Source: Cardinalis cardinalis
Taxonomy: Eukaryota > Chordata > Aves > Passeriformes > Cardinalidae
DNA: 64,000 nucleotides
Assembly (NCBI GenBank): GCA_014549065.1
Contig: JACDOX010000170.1
Location: 247,956 to 311,955 of the forward strand
Direction: 5' to 3'
Part shown: piece by piece, positions 60,301 through 61,787 of the stretch
Layout: every line of letters starts with the position of its first letter
Numbering within the stretch: the first letter of the stretch is position 1
Notes under the pieces: model-generated
Seen by the model: only the letters and a program-made list of their open reading frames with translations
Database searches by the model: none
What the model was told of the DNA's origin: nothing
Position numbers and translations under genes: made by a program

Positions 60301-61787
60301 TTTGTACATTTTTGGACTGTGATTAACATTGGCTTTTGCCTGTTGTGAGTCACAGTCCNTTGGATTTGAGGGTGGGAAGGCAGGACAGTTCTTCTATATT
60401 TTGCCCATACCATTTTGTTTCTGCACTGATAATCAAAGTATAGGGAATTCCCTTCTTACTTTAATTCCTGGTACTTAGCTTATCTCCCTTGTTGAGAGTG
60501 AGGTGTGCTGCCCAATTCTATCAGCCTGGTGTGATTTATTGCCCTCACTTATATTTAAACCTTCAAATTTAAACATTTGAAGTTAATGAGGGACTTAACA
60601 AAGCTGAGACACTGAAGCTGCCTCACAATAAATTCCCAAGTTTCCATTGCTGTGAGTTTCAGCTTCCTGACAGCTAATGGAGCTCCCAGTCCTGCAGGAT
60701 ACCACACAATGCAGAAAGGTGGAATAGTCTGGGTTCAGACCTGTGTGTGGAGCTACAGATGCTGTTCCTTTTCTCTTGTAGCATTCCTTCTTCTGCCGAC
60801 TGACGGAAGATAAGAAATCTGAGAAGTTCTTTAAGGTTTTTTATGACCGCATGAAAGTGGCACAGCAAGAAATCAAGGCGACTGTCACAGTCAACACCAG
60901 TGACTTAGGAAACAAAAAGAAAGATGAAGACTCGGACAGAGATGTCCCCAACAGGAAAAGAGGTAATCCCCAGTCATTCCCCTTCTGAACTGACAGGGAG
61001 TGTGTTTTGAACTCGTTTCAACTGATGCAATAATGCTCTGATCTCTGATCCCACAGAGCAAAGTTNAGAGATCAGTGGTGCCCTGGCTCAGGATTTCGAG
61101 AGCTTCATCCCCTCTTCATCCATTTGTGAGGTTGTGCTATTGAAATGAGGAAAAGTCTTTCTGAGCTGAGACTCTTCTGCCTTGTCTCGTGACAAGCTGC
61201 CCAAATCTGATCTGTAGGAACAACCCTGGGCTGTGGGTTGTGGTCTGTGCCTTCTCTAACAATAAGTGAAGAAATCNTAATTTTGTTCTGAAGCAGGTCC
61301 TTTTACCATAACTCCTGCTCGTGCTAGATGTGTGTGCCCTAACCAATTAATCCCCAGATGTGTAACCCTGCTGTGGTTGGTGTACGAGGTGCAGAGTGTG
61401 GCACGAGCCCCTCACCTACNCTAAACGTACTCACCCAGAGCTGCTGCTCATCAGCTGGGCCTGCGGGTGAAGCTGCCAGGGGACGGATTTCCACCCAGCT
61501 TCCCTAAGGAGGATGTGTGCTGGTGTGTTGCAGTGAGGGAGCCCATGACCCAGATCACAGAGGAGGTGCGGGACCAGCTGCTGGAGGCGTCGGCGGCCAC
61601 GCGGAAGGCGTACAACACCTACCGGAGAGAGGCCGACCCCGAGGAGCACTACTCAGCAGGGGAGGGAGCCCAGGCTGCAGCAGACAAGAGCAAAGATGAG
61701 CTGGAGATGAGTGCTGTCATCTCCATCATGCAGCCCATCCTGCGCTTCCTGCAGCTGCTCTGTGAGAACCACAACCGGGACTTGCAG
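227..61787 (+). CDS. ITPR1: ITPR1 coding region, 30 constitutive exons plus SII microexons (partial gene)
   Basis: Type 1 IP3 receptor, a tetrameric Ca2+-release channel of the ER opened by IP3 and Ca2+. The exons below join in phase, with canonical GT-AG borders at all but one intron, into a protein nearly identical to mammalian IP3R1 as I remember it. Family numbering used below is rodent numbering with SI and SII counted. The span starts near residue 384 and ends near residue 1985 of about 2750, so it covers the end of the ligand-binding core and the regulatory solenoid but no membrane segment. ITPR2 and ITPR3 are excluded by type-1 traits: two PKA sites (RRDS and RRES) and the SII cassette. 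Exon numbers are inferred by counting so that SII equals exons 40-42. Two breaks need checking: a GA donor at 12695 and an 83-bp insertion in exon 36. Confidence 0.97.
327..764. other. Intron 14
   Basis: 438 bp of intron. I see no repeat, RNA gene or extra exon. Confidence 0.8.
765..925 (+). CDS. ITPR1: ITPR1 exon 15, beta-trefoil 2 to ARM1 linker
   Basis: 161 nt, phase 0 in and phase 2 out. It encodes I418-E470 and the first two bases of R471. It contains [16 protein letters not shown], the start of the alpha-helical armadillo part of the ligand-binding core. The base at 924 is N; the family residue (Arg) and the donor g/gtaag that follows suggest an A there. Acceptor is ctttcag. Confidence 0.96.
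926..1651. other. Intron 15
   Basis: 726 bp with five scattered N bases. No repeat or other gene recognised. Confidence 0.8.
1652..1793 (+). CDS. ITPR1: ITPR1 exon 16, IP3-contact helix
   Basis: 142 nt, with one base completing R471 and then 47 codons, S472-Q518. The start of the RIH (RYDR_ITPR) domain is visible as [12 protein letters not shown]. The motif [10 protein letters not shown] carries the IP3 phosphate contacts known from the crystal structure of the binding core: R504, K508 and R511, all intact here. Acceptor is ccgtag, donor CAG/gtaggc. Confidence 0.98.
1794..2287. other. Intron 16
   Basis: 494 bp. It contains a short sense CR1 fragment (listed separately) and otherwise nothing recognised. 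It ends tgtatctgcag. Confidence 0.8.
1861..1990 (+). mobile_element. CR1 LINE 3'-end fragment
   Basis: The 3'-terminal CR1 pattern reads in the + direction: ggctggatggggcttggagc, then ggtgtccctgc, ttggaataagatcatc, ggtcccttcc and a terminal ttctgtggctctgtga. It is one of only two CR1 pieces here in the same orientation as ITPR1. Diverged and 5'-truncated, as is usual for CR1. Confidence 0.85.
2288..2446 (+). CDS. ITPR1: ITPR1 exon 17, IP3-contact exon
   Basis: 159 nt, phase 0 to 0, 53 codons, I519-Q571. It encodes [11 protein letters not shown] and ends SQQDYRKNQ, where Y567, R568 and K569 contact IP3. All are present. The only clear change from the mammalian sequence I remember is Ser for Cys after FTD. 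The donor CAG/gttgga is weak but the reading frame and homology fix it. Confidence 0.97.
2447..3015. other. Intron 17
   Basis: 569 bp, AT-rich. Nothing recognised. It ends with an unusual acceptor, gttttgaag. Confidence 0.8.
3016..3188 (+). CDS. ITPR1: ITPR1 exon 18, ARM1
   Basis: 173 nt, phase 0 in and 2 out. It encodes E572-P628 and two bases of R629. The peptide [18 protein letters not shown] and the basic stretch VRKNREP belong to the first armadillo solenoid just after the ligand-binding core. Invariant against mammalian IP3R1 as far as I can tell by eye. Confidence 0.97.
3439..3558 (+). CDS. ITPR1: ITPR1 exon 19, ARM1
   Basis: 120 nt with one base finishing R629, codons F630-T668, and the first two bases of K669. 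It encodes [17 protein letters not shown], part of the RIH helical repeat. The donor is AA/gtaagt. The Lys codon is split, so the following exon must supply its G, which it does. Confidence 0.97.
3559..4647. other. Intron 19
   Basis: 1,089 bp. The first 350 bp are GC-rich with four N bases, the rest AT-rich. I recognise no repeat family or exon in it. Confidence 0.75.
4648..4842 (+). CDS. ITPR1: ITPR1 exon 20, acidic loop
   Basis: 195 nt, starting with G of K669, 64 codons, ending with two bases of R735. It encodes the acidic segment [17 protein letters not shown] and the lysine-rich [10 protein letters not shown]. The loop [11 protein letters not shown] is one residue shorter than the mammalian loop I remember (a Thr is missing) and varies at neighbouring sites; it looks like a tolerant surface loop. 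Confidence 0.96.
4843..6463. other. Intron 20 with junction-duplicating tandem repeat
   Basis: 1,621 bp. The first 850 bp show nothing special. From about 5690 to the exon it is an AT-rich tandem repeat, listed separately. Confidence 0.8.
5690..6463 (+). repeat. Tandem repeat (200-250 bp unit) carrying copies of the exon 21 acceptor
   Basis: Four successive units each contain a TATA-rich block, a segment like aaaccataatcctc, a pyrimidine tract and then gataccagctgaacc followed by tttgc. Three junction copies lie at 5801, 6053 and 6255; the fourth is the real exon 21 border (ggtaccagctgaacc at 6463). The spacings are 252, 202 and 208 bp. The unit therefore includes the intron 3' end plus about 20 coding bases, so it arose by duplication across the splice junction. 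Confidence 0.9.
6464..6715 (+). CDS. ITPR1: ITPR1 exon 21
   Basis: 252 nt, one base completing R735, 83 codons Y736-D818, then two bases of D819. GC-rich, with third positions mostly C or G. It encodes [16 protein letters not shown] and [16 protein letters not shown], part of the solenoid after ARM1. It has a good acceptor, ttttcccctgcag. Three degenerate copies of its first 20 bases precede it in the intron. Confidence 0.97.
6716..8528. other. Intron 21
   Basis: 1,813 bp with one antisense CR1 fragment near 7.4 kb and T-rich sequence before exon 22. No other feature recognised. Confidence 0.75.
7365..7575 (-). mobile_element. CR1 LINE fragment, antisense
   Basis: Complement of CR1 3' region. 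Recognised by ccacatccacacacctttgg, gcttgaccact, aaacctcccc and gaggccatttcctct in the order typical of avian CR1. 5'-truncated and diverged. Confidence 0.75.
8529..8670 (+). CDS. ITPR1: ITPR1 exon 22
   Basis: 142 nt, one base completing D819 and 47 codons to E866. It encodes [17 protein letters not shown] and [13 protein letters not shown], a helical solenoid segment. Acceptor ctcttcag, donor GAG/gtagtt. The serine-rich start has Thr where the mammalian sequence has Ala. Confidence 0.97.
8671..9612. other. Intron 22
   Basis: 942 bp, AT-rich. I recognise no repeat or gene. Confidence 0.8.
9613..9766 (+). CDS. ITPR1: ITPR1 exon 23
   Basis: 154 nt, 51 codons V867-K917 and the first base of G918. 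It encodes the hydrophobic helix [14 protein letters not shown] followed by [14 protein letters not shown] and ends KMAKGEESK. The alternative exon SIII (23b) inserts right after this exon in mammals. Cys replaces Ser in FYNFCDLL relative to mammals. Confidence 0.97.
9767..10584. other. Intron 23; SIII microexon not seen
   Basis: 818 bp, about half of it an antisense CR1 fragment. In mammals this position hosts the 9-residue SIII exon. I read the interval for an in-phase microexon coding for its acidic/lysine-rich peptide and found none. Confidence 0.7.
9845..10255 (-). mobile_element. CR1 LINE fragment, antisense
   Basis: Complement of a CR1 3' region. It opens cctgagctggaagggaccca and runs through ggatcatccagcccagctcc and gaacagaccaagagatctca to a tail about 400 bp later. 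This is the longest CR1 stretch in the first half of the window. Confidence 0.85.
10585..10772 (+). CDS. ITPR1: ITPR1 exon 24
   Basis: 188 nt, two bases finishing G918 and 62 codons S919-Q980. It encodes [16 protein letters not shown], a loop [17 protein letters not shown] and the helix [12 protein letters not shown]. Exon 23 joins directly to SNVMRS, which is the SIII-minus form. Acceptor is ctctctgaag. Confidence 0.97.
10773..12331. other. Intron 24
   Basis: 1,559 bp. It holds a short CT microsatellite around 11152-11166 and an antisense CR1 fragment at 12.0-12.2 kb; the rest is unrecognised. Confidence 0.75.
12015..12212 (-). mobile_element. CR1 LINE 3'-end fragment, antisense
   Basis: Complement of the CR1 3' terminus: aatcccaggatggtttgtgt, aaagggaccttgaagctcat, ccatgggcagggacacc, then cagcctggccttggacact. 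About 200 bp. Confidence 0.9.
12332..12470 (+). CDS. ITPR1: ITPR1 exon 25
   Basis: 139 nt, 46 codons F981-P1026 and the first base of G1027. It encodes [18 protein letters not shown], a buried solenoid helix pair, then a variable Ser-rich loop [13 protein letters not shown]. The loop differs from mammals at several positions while the helix is unchanged. Confidence 0.96.
12640..12694 (+). CDS. ITPR1: ITPR1 exon 26, followed by a GA donor
   Basis: 55 nt, two bases of G1027, 17 codons [17 protein letters not shown], and AG of S1045. The reading frame to exon 27 requires splicing after AG at 12694, where the intron begins gaaagt instead of gtaagt. The nearest GT, at 12699, would add four bases and give an immediate TGA. 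So either the sequence has an error at 12696 or a rare GA-AG intron is used. Confidence 0.9.
12695..13069. other. Intron 26 with non-canonical 5' end
   Basis: 375 bp starting GAAAGT and ending tgtttgcag. No repeat seen. Confidence 0.75.
13070..13235 (+). CDS. ITPR1: ITPR1 exon 27
   Basis: 166 nt, one base completing S1045 and 55 codons E1046-Q1100. It encodes [16 protein letters not shown] and HYPPL-type helix repeats ([16 protein letters not shown]), which belong to a solenoid repeat of the second RIH-like region. Strong acceptor and donor AG/gtacct. Confidence 0.97.
13336..13506 (+). CDS. ITPR1: ITPR1 exon 28
   Basis: 171 nt, 57 codons, phase 0 to 0. It encodes [18 protein letters not shown] and [13 protein letters not shown], ending in a polar linker NEHKKKE. 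It is separated from exon 27 by an intron of only 100 bp with a poor acceptor, ccctgtaag. Confidence 0.96.
13507..14387. other. Intron 28
   Basis: 881 bp. No repeat family recognised. Confidence 0.75.
14388..14453 (+). CDS. ITPR1: ITPR1 exon 29 (small linker exon)
   Basis: 66 nt, 22 codons, phase 0 to 0, too short to appear as a normal open frame. It encodes the linker [18 protein letters not shown] followed by VVKE. The N-terminal half is diverged from mammals while [10 protein letters not shown] is identical. Acceptor tcctcag, donor GAG/gtaaaa. Confidence 0.95.
14454..15160. other. Intron 29
   Basis: 707 bp with a short antisense CR1 remnant at 14934-15008; the rest is unrecognised. Confidence 0.75.
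14934..15008 (-). mobile_element. CR1 remnant, antisense
   Basis: About 75 bp: catagaatctcagaattgta, gtggaagggacccac, aaggatcatccaagtccagc. This is the outermost end of a CR1 3' terminus only. Confidence 0.8.
15161..15298 (+). CDS. ITPR1: ITPR1 exon 30
   Basis: 138 nt, 46 codons. It encodes [18 protein letters not shown] and the basic run [15 protein letters not shown], then [10 protein letters not shown]. This is the start of the second RIH (RYDR_ITPR) domain of IP3 receptors. Acceptor tctcctgcag. Gly replaces the mammalian Ser in QEGASV. Confidence 0.97.
15299..16795. other. Intron 30
   Basis: 1,497 bp. I recognise no repeat family, RNA gene or exon. Confidence 0.7.
16796..16921 (+). CDS. 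ITPR1: ITPR1 exon 31
   Basis: 126 nt, 42 codons, A1226-G1267. It encodes [20 protein letters not shown] then INLFLNPG, the signature of the second RIH repeat shared with ryanodine receptors. Acceptor cccag, donor GGG/gtaaga. Confidence 0.98.
16922..17283. other. Intron 31
   Basis: 362 bp. Nothing recognised; ends ccctccatcag. Confidence 0.8.
17284..17484 (+). CDS. ITPR1: ITPR1 exon 32
   Basis: 201 nt, 67 codons. It encodes [36 protein letters not shown] and [18 protein letters not shown], helices of the second RIH domain. One ambiguous base at 17340 falls in the Ser codon AGN before EINERV; C there would restore the family residue. Confidence 0.98.
17485..19087. other. Intron 32
   Basis: 1,603 bp with one antisense CR1 fragment at 17.9-18.1 kb. 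The remaining sequence shows no recognised repeat. Confidence 0.75.
17887..18115 (-). mobile_element. CR1 LINE fragment, antisense
   Basis: Complement of CR1: catagaatcaccttccac, ccagtctggccttgggcac, cagccccagcttctctgggc, then ctgccatctaaacctgc. The outermost part is rearranged and poorer than in the other copies. Confidence 0.75.
19088..19339 (+). CDS. ITPR1: ITPR1 exon 33, FKBP12-site exon
   Basis: 252 nt, 84 codons, about residues 1335-1418. It encodes [16 protein letters not shown] and [18 protein letters not shown]. The Leu-Pro dipeptide in CNSLLPLDD corresponds to L1400-P1401, proposed as the FKBP12 contact of IP3R1, and is intact. It is followed by a long helix ending DCIPE. Confidence 0.97.
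19340..19871. other. Intron 33
   Basis: 532 bp; GC-rich start, AT-rich end. Nothing recognised. Confidence 0.8.
19872..19997 (+). CDS. ITPR1: ITPR1 exon 34
   Basis: 126 nt, 42 codons, phase 0 to 0. It encodes [18 protein letters not shown] and [16 protein letters not shown]. Donor CGG/gtaatg. No difference from mammals noticed. Confidence 0.97.
19998..20675. other. Intron 34
   Basis: 678 bp, three N bases. No repeat or exon recognised; the long open frame through exon 35 is chance. Confidence 0.8.
20676..20804 (+). CDS. ITPR1: ITPR1 exon 35
   Basis: 129 nt, 43 codons. It encodes [18 protein letters not shown] and [16 protein letters not shown]. Strong acceptor tgctgcag, donor CAG/gtgggc. 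Ends in phase 0, so in-frame partial use of exon 36 is possible. Confidence 0.97.
20805..23703. other. Intron 35
   Basis: 2,899 bp. Apart from a 70-bp antisense CR1 remnant at 21.1 kb I recognise nothing in it. Confidence 0.7.
21097..21165 (-). mobile_element. CR1 remnant, antisense
   Basis: Short terminal CR1 piece: aatgccagaatggtttgtgt, then gaaggaaccttaaagcccat. Confidence 0.75.
23704..23907 (+). CDS. ITPR1: ITPR1 exon 36, interrupted by an 83-bp insertion
   Basis: After acceptor ccttgcag the exon reads [12 protein letters not shown] and should continue [14 protein letters not shown]. Instead there are 83 extra bases, then the frame resumes at 23820 and runs to SCIRVLSDV and the donor G/gtaagg at 23908. 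Without the insertion the exon is 121 nt (40 codons plus one base), the family length. A perfect 21-bp direct repeat (23720-23740 and 23803-23823) brackets the insertion. No canonical intron inside it restores the frame: the only good donor, at 23759, is phase 1 and the acceptors before 23811 and 23820 are phase 0. Assembly error or a true allele cannot be told apart here. One further change is Thr for Asn in YHCTW. Confidence 0.85.
   Translation, partial: TRQPVFVQLLQGEHTLRRGTAMQEQHEPPDLLPSCSCCRGCSGSTTAPGSCPARRPLWRAASGCSPT
23741..23823. repeat. 83-bp insertion with 21-bp direct repeat inside exon 36
   Basis: The sequence from 23720 (tcgtgcagctgctgcagggg plus one g) recurs exactly at 23803. 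The 62 bp between the copies match nothing I know and contain a GT donor-like site and an in-frame stop in the downstream frame. Confidence 0.85.
24164..24385 (-). mobile_element. CR1 LINE fragment, antisense
   Basis: Complement of CR1: ttgggaaagccctccaggat, catcgagtccaagctgtg, ccttgtccctgagtgccac, then tttccctggtgcagct. A subfamily different from the neighbouring copy. Confidence 0.85.
24621..24865 (-). mobile_element. CR1 LINE fragment, antisense
   Basis: Complement of CR1: agccatggaatggttaaggt, tggaaaagatctcttaagg, then tctaatctaaacctttcctg and gcaacctgaggctgtttcct. Confidence 0.85.
24975..25159 (+). CDS. ITPR1: ITPR1 exon 37, calmodulin and PKA region
   Basis: 185 nt, two bases finishing A1544 and 61 codons. 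The segment [19 protein letters not shown] matches the calmodulin-binding stretch of IP3R1 around W1577, with Met-Thr in place of the mammalian Leu-Ser. RRDSVLAAS carries the first PKA/PKG site, S1589 by my count. One N at 25098 lies in the codon before RRDS, where C would give the expected Ala. Ends with IIERLQ. Confidence 0.97.
25160..25697 (+). repeat. 71-bp duplication of the intron 37 start, second copy interrupted
   Basis: Copy 1 is 25160-25230, starting at the splice donor (gtgactgcacagccccc). Copy 2 begins at 25231 with the same 17 bases, is interrupted by the LTR at 25248-25631, and resumes at 25632 with the rest of the unit (ttccccctgcagggccac, then gaaaatctcacctg), ending near 25697. 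A second donor-like gtgact therefore sits 71 bp downstream of the real one. Confidence 0.85.
25248..25631 (+). mobile_element. Solo LTR of an avian endogenous retrovirus, sense
   Basis: 384 bp beginning TGTCACAGAC and ending GCACTGTCACA, so it has the TG...CA termini of a retroviral LTR. It is flanked by gccccc at 25242-25247 and at 25632-25637, a likely 6-bp target-site duplication. It contains a CCAAT-like ggccaatcac and AATAAA at 25554-25559. No internal retroviral sequence is attached, so it is a solo LTR left by recombination. A related copy lies antisense near 45.6-45.9 kb. Confidence 0.85.
25820..25968 (+). CDS. ITPR1: ITPR1 exon 38
   Basis: 149 nt, 49 codons D1606-C1654 and two bases of K1655. 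It encodes [18 protein letters not shown] and [15 protein letters not shown], start of the third armadillo region. Donor AA/gtaagt splits a Lys codon that exon 39 completes with G. Confidence 0.97.
25969..26831. other. Intron 38
   Basis: 863 bp. No repeat family or exon recognised. Confidence 0.75.
26832..26943 (+). CDS. ITPR1: ITPR1 exon 39, ends in the SII splice junction
   Basis: 112 nt, one base finishing K1655 and 37 codons to K1692. It encodes [16 protein letters not shown] and ends DRGYGEK. When SII is skipped, joining to exon 43 creates GYGEKG, the G-x-G-x-x-G pattern described as the ATPC site of the SII-minus receptor; this is conserved here. When SII is used, the next residue is Q or I of exon 40. 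Confidence 0.97.
26944..30270. other. Intron 39
   Basis: 3,327 bp between exon 39 and the first SII microexon. It is GC-rich around 27.5-28.3 kb and contains an antisense CR1 fragment at 29.1 kb. No other feature recognised. Confidence 0.65.
29125..29325 (-). mobile_element. CR1 LINE 3'-end fragment, antisense
   Basis: Complement of CR1: agtcatagaaccaggg, gtgtggaagggaccttaaag, cttgggcagggacaccttcc, then cctttgaacccctgg. Confidence 0.9.
30271..30300 (+). CDS. ITPR1: ITPR1 exon 40, SII-A first part (alternative microexon)
   Basis: 30 nt, phase 0 to 0, encoding [10 protein letters not shown]. It matches the start of the mammalian SII insert (QISIDESENAE) with one residue fewer. The acceptor is a tandem NAGNAG, tttcccag/cag, so the first Gln can be included or skipped. 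The donor GAG/gttttaa is weak, consistent with regulated, mainly neuronal use. The homology stops exactly at the GT and resumes at exon 41. SII lies next to the PKA sites and changes phosphorylation and ATP response. Confidence 0.8.
33820..34740. repeat. Minisatellite, about 71-bp unit, 13 copies
   Basis: Thirteen head-to-tail units, each with ctccactgcagctatatccc, aaattgcacactgaaatggg and gctctgctgcttcccctcag, followed by cctgacccc. Unit starts are spaced about 66-79 bp apart. The last unit (34680-34740) is degenerate. Units differ mainly in a ctgctgctccacagctgacc versus cttcccctcagcctgacc segment, giving at least two unit types that alternate. Confidence 0.95.
36615..36690 (-). mobile_element. 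Old CR1-like remnant, antisense
   Basis: ggggccagaagggacctctc, then gaacctgacttcct and ccagggcatccc resemble the terminal pattern of an older sauropsid CR1 subfamily (agaagggacc ... tctgacctcctg ... acaggccat). Short and diverged. Confidence 0.45.
38346..38535 (-). mobile_element. CR1 LINE 3'-end fragment, antisense
   Basis: Complement of CR1: aatctcagaatggtttgggt, tgggagggaccttaaagctc, ccatggcagggacaccttcc, then ccatccagcctggccttgga. Little diverged, so comparatively young. Confidence 0.9.
39867..39902 (+). CDS. ITPR1: ITPR1 exon 41, SII-A second part (alternative microexon)
   Basis: 36 nt, 12 codons, [12 protein letters not shown], phase 0 to 0. It aligns with LPQAPEAENSTE of mammalian SII-A, same length, eight identities. 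Acceptor ttcaactag, donor GAG/gtgtgt. The exact length and phase make chance unlikely although the exon is tiny. Confidence 0.85.
39903..41389. other. Intron 41
   Basis: 1,487 bp. No recognised repeat. It ends tctgcacgtgcag, the first of two tandem acceptors. Confidence 0.75.
41390..41440 (+). CDS. ITPR1: ITPR1 exon 42, SII-B/C (alternative microexon)
   Basis: 51 nt from the first acceptor or 48 nt from the second. gtgcag/cag is a NAGNAG site, so the single Gln of SII-B (41390-41392) is optional. The C part (41393-41440) encodes [16 protein letters not shown], 16 residues as in mammals (ELEPSPPLRQLEDHKR). RQLEDH is intact and the middle is diverged. Donor AGG/gtatgt. Phase 0 to 0, so all SII combinations keep the frame. 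Confidence 0.9.
41441..44747. other. Intron 42
   Basis: 3,307 bp. AT-rich stretch at 43.5-43.8 kb; otherwise no recognised repeat or exon. Confidence 0.65.
44748..44880 (+). CDS. ITPR1: ITPR1 exon 43, second PKA site
   Basis: 133 nt, 44 codons and the first base of a Gly. It encodes [14 protein letters not shown] and [13 protein letters not shown]; the Ser of RRES is the second PKA site (S1755 region). Very GC- and CpG-rich, unlike the flanking introns. The segment after RYYG (TVRAAG, then [12 protein letters not shown]) is diverged from mammals. Confidence 0.97.
44984..45935 (-). mobile_element. Antisense endogenous-retrovirus LTR block, composite
   Basis: Read on the minus strand, 45933 to about 45565 matches the LTR at 25.2 kb (shared blocks: ctgctgctgtggaatgcaac, ttaattaatggccaatcaca, cttctgatgaaatcctttct, aaaataataaatcagcc). 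It continues into about 580 bp of a second LTR-like sequence with a TATA-like agtataaaaagataacacc, ending near 44984. I cannot place the boundary between the two parts; this may be a nested insertion or a longer variant. No coding remnant seen. Confidence 0.75.
46342..46460 (-). mobile_element. CR1 LINE 3'-end fragment, antisense
   Basis: Complement of CR1: aatggaatcacagaatgggt, ttgaaagggacttcaaaact, gagcagggacccc, immediately upstream of the exon 44 acceptor. Confidence 0.85.
46503..46693 (+). CDS. ITPR1: ITPR1 exon 44
   Basis: 191 nt, two bases completing Gly and 63 codons. It starts in a Gly/Ser linker, [18 protein letters not shown], then [18 protein letters not shown] and [15 protein letters not shown] of the third armadillo domain. 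The linker has fewer glycines than in mammals, where it holds the proposed ATPA site. Confidence 0.97.
53665..54294. other. Assembly gap (630 N)
   Basis: Unknown bases. Flanks are gggctccctgctcc on the left and ctgccatgggatatgggccc, then cctgctcctgccatgg on the right, which share the words ctgctcc and ctgccatgg and suggest an unresolved short tandem repeat. Confidence 0.95.
57375..57464. repeat. Perfect 19-bp inverted repeat, 52-bp loop
   Basis: Left arm 57375-57393 (gggttctccttccatcccc) and right arm 57446-57464 are exact reverse complements. The loop contains tgtttcaagggg twice. Could form a hairpin; no known element identified. Confidence 0.85.
57868..58155 (-). mobile_element. CR1 LINE fragment, antisense
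   Basis: Complement of CR1: aatgccagaatactctgggt, ggaagggaccttaaatatca, ggcagggacaccttccacta, then ggccttggacactgccaggg and tgcccttgtcacaaatccct. Contains several N bases. Confidence 0.9.
60782..60962 (+). CDS. ITPR1: ITPR1 exon 45, caspase-site region
   Basis: 181 nt, 60 codons and the first base of a Val. It encodes [18 protein letters not shown] and [17 protein letters not shown], then the charged linker [16 protein letters not shown]. In mammals the linker reads KKKDDEVDRD and is the caspase-3 cleavage site of IP3R1; here DEVD is replaced by EDSD. Acceptor ctcttgtag, donor G/gtaatc. Confidence 0.97.
60963..61533. other. Intron 45
   Basis: 571 bp. Nothing recognised. Confidence 0.8.
61534..61787 (+). 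CDS. ITPR1: ITPR1 exon 46, last exon in the window
   Basis: 254 nt, two bases completing Val and 84 codons. It encodes [35 protein letters not shown] and [18 protein letters not shown], then CENHNRDLQ, start of the RIH-associated region. Donor CAG/gtaccg. The next exon, expected to begin NFLRCQNN, is beyond the window. Confidence 0.97.

Larger units (their letters stand above)
46694..60781. other. Intron 44, 14 kb
   Basis: The longest simple intron here. Contents seen: the N gap at 53.7-54.3 kb, a GA-rich run at 55.1 kb, a 19-bp perfect inverted repeat at 57.4 kb and an antisense CR1 at 57.9 kb. I found no nested gene on either strand. In human an antisense noncoding RNA (EGOT) sits inside ITPR1, but I cannot identify a counterpart by reading. 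Confidence 0.55.

Noticed and set aside
46694..60781. A nested or antisense gene such as EGOT in the 14 kb intron
   Set aside because: No coding similarity or splice-linked frames seen on either strand, and a noncoding RNA cannot be recognised by reading alone.
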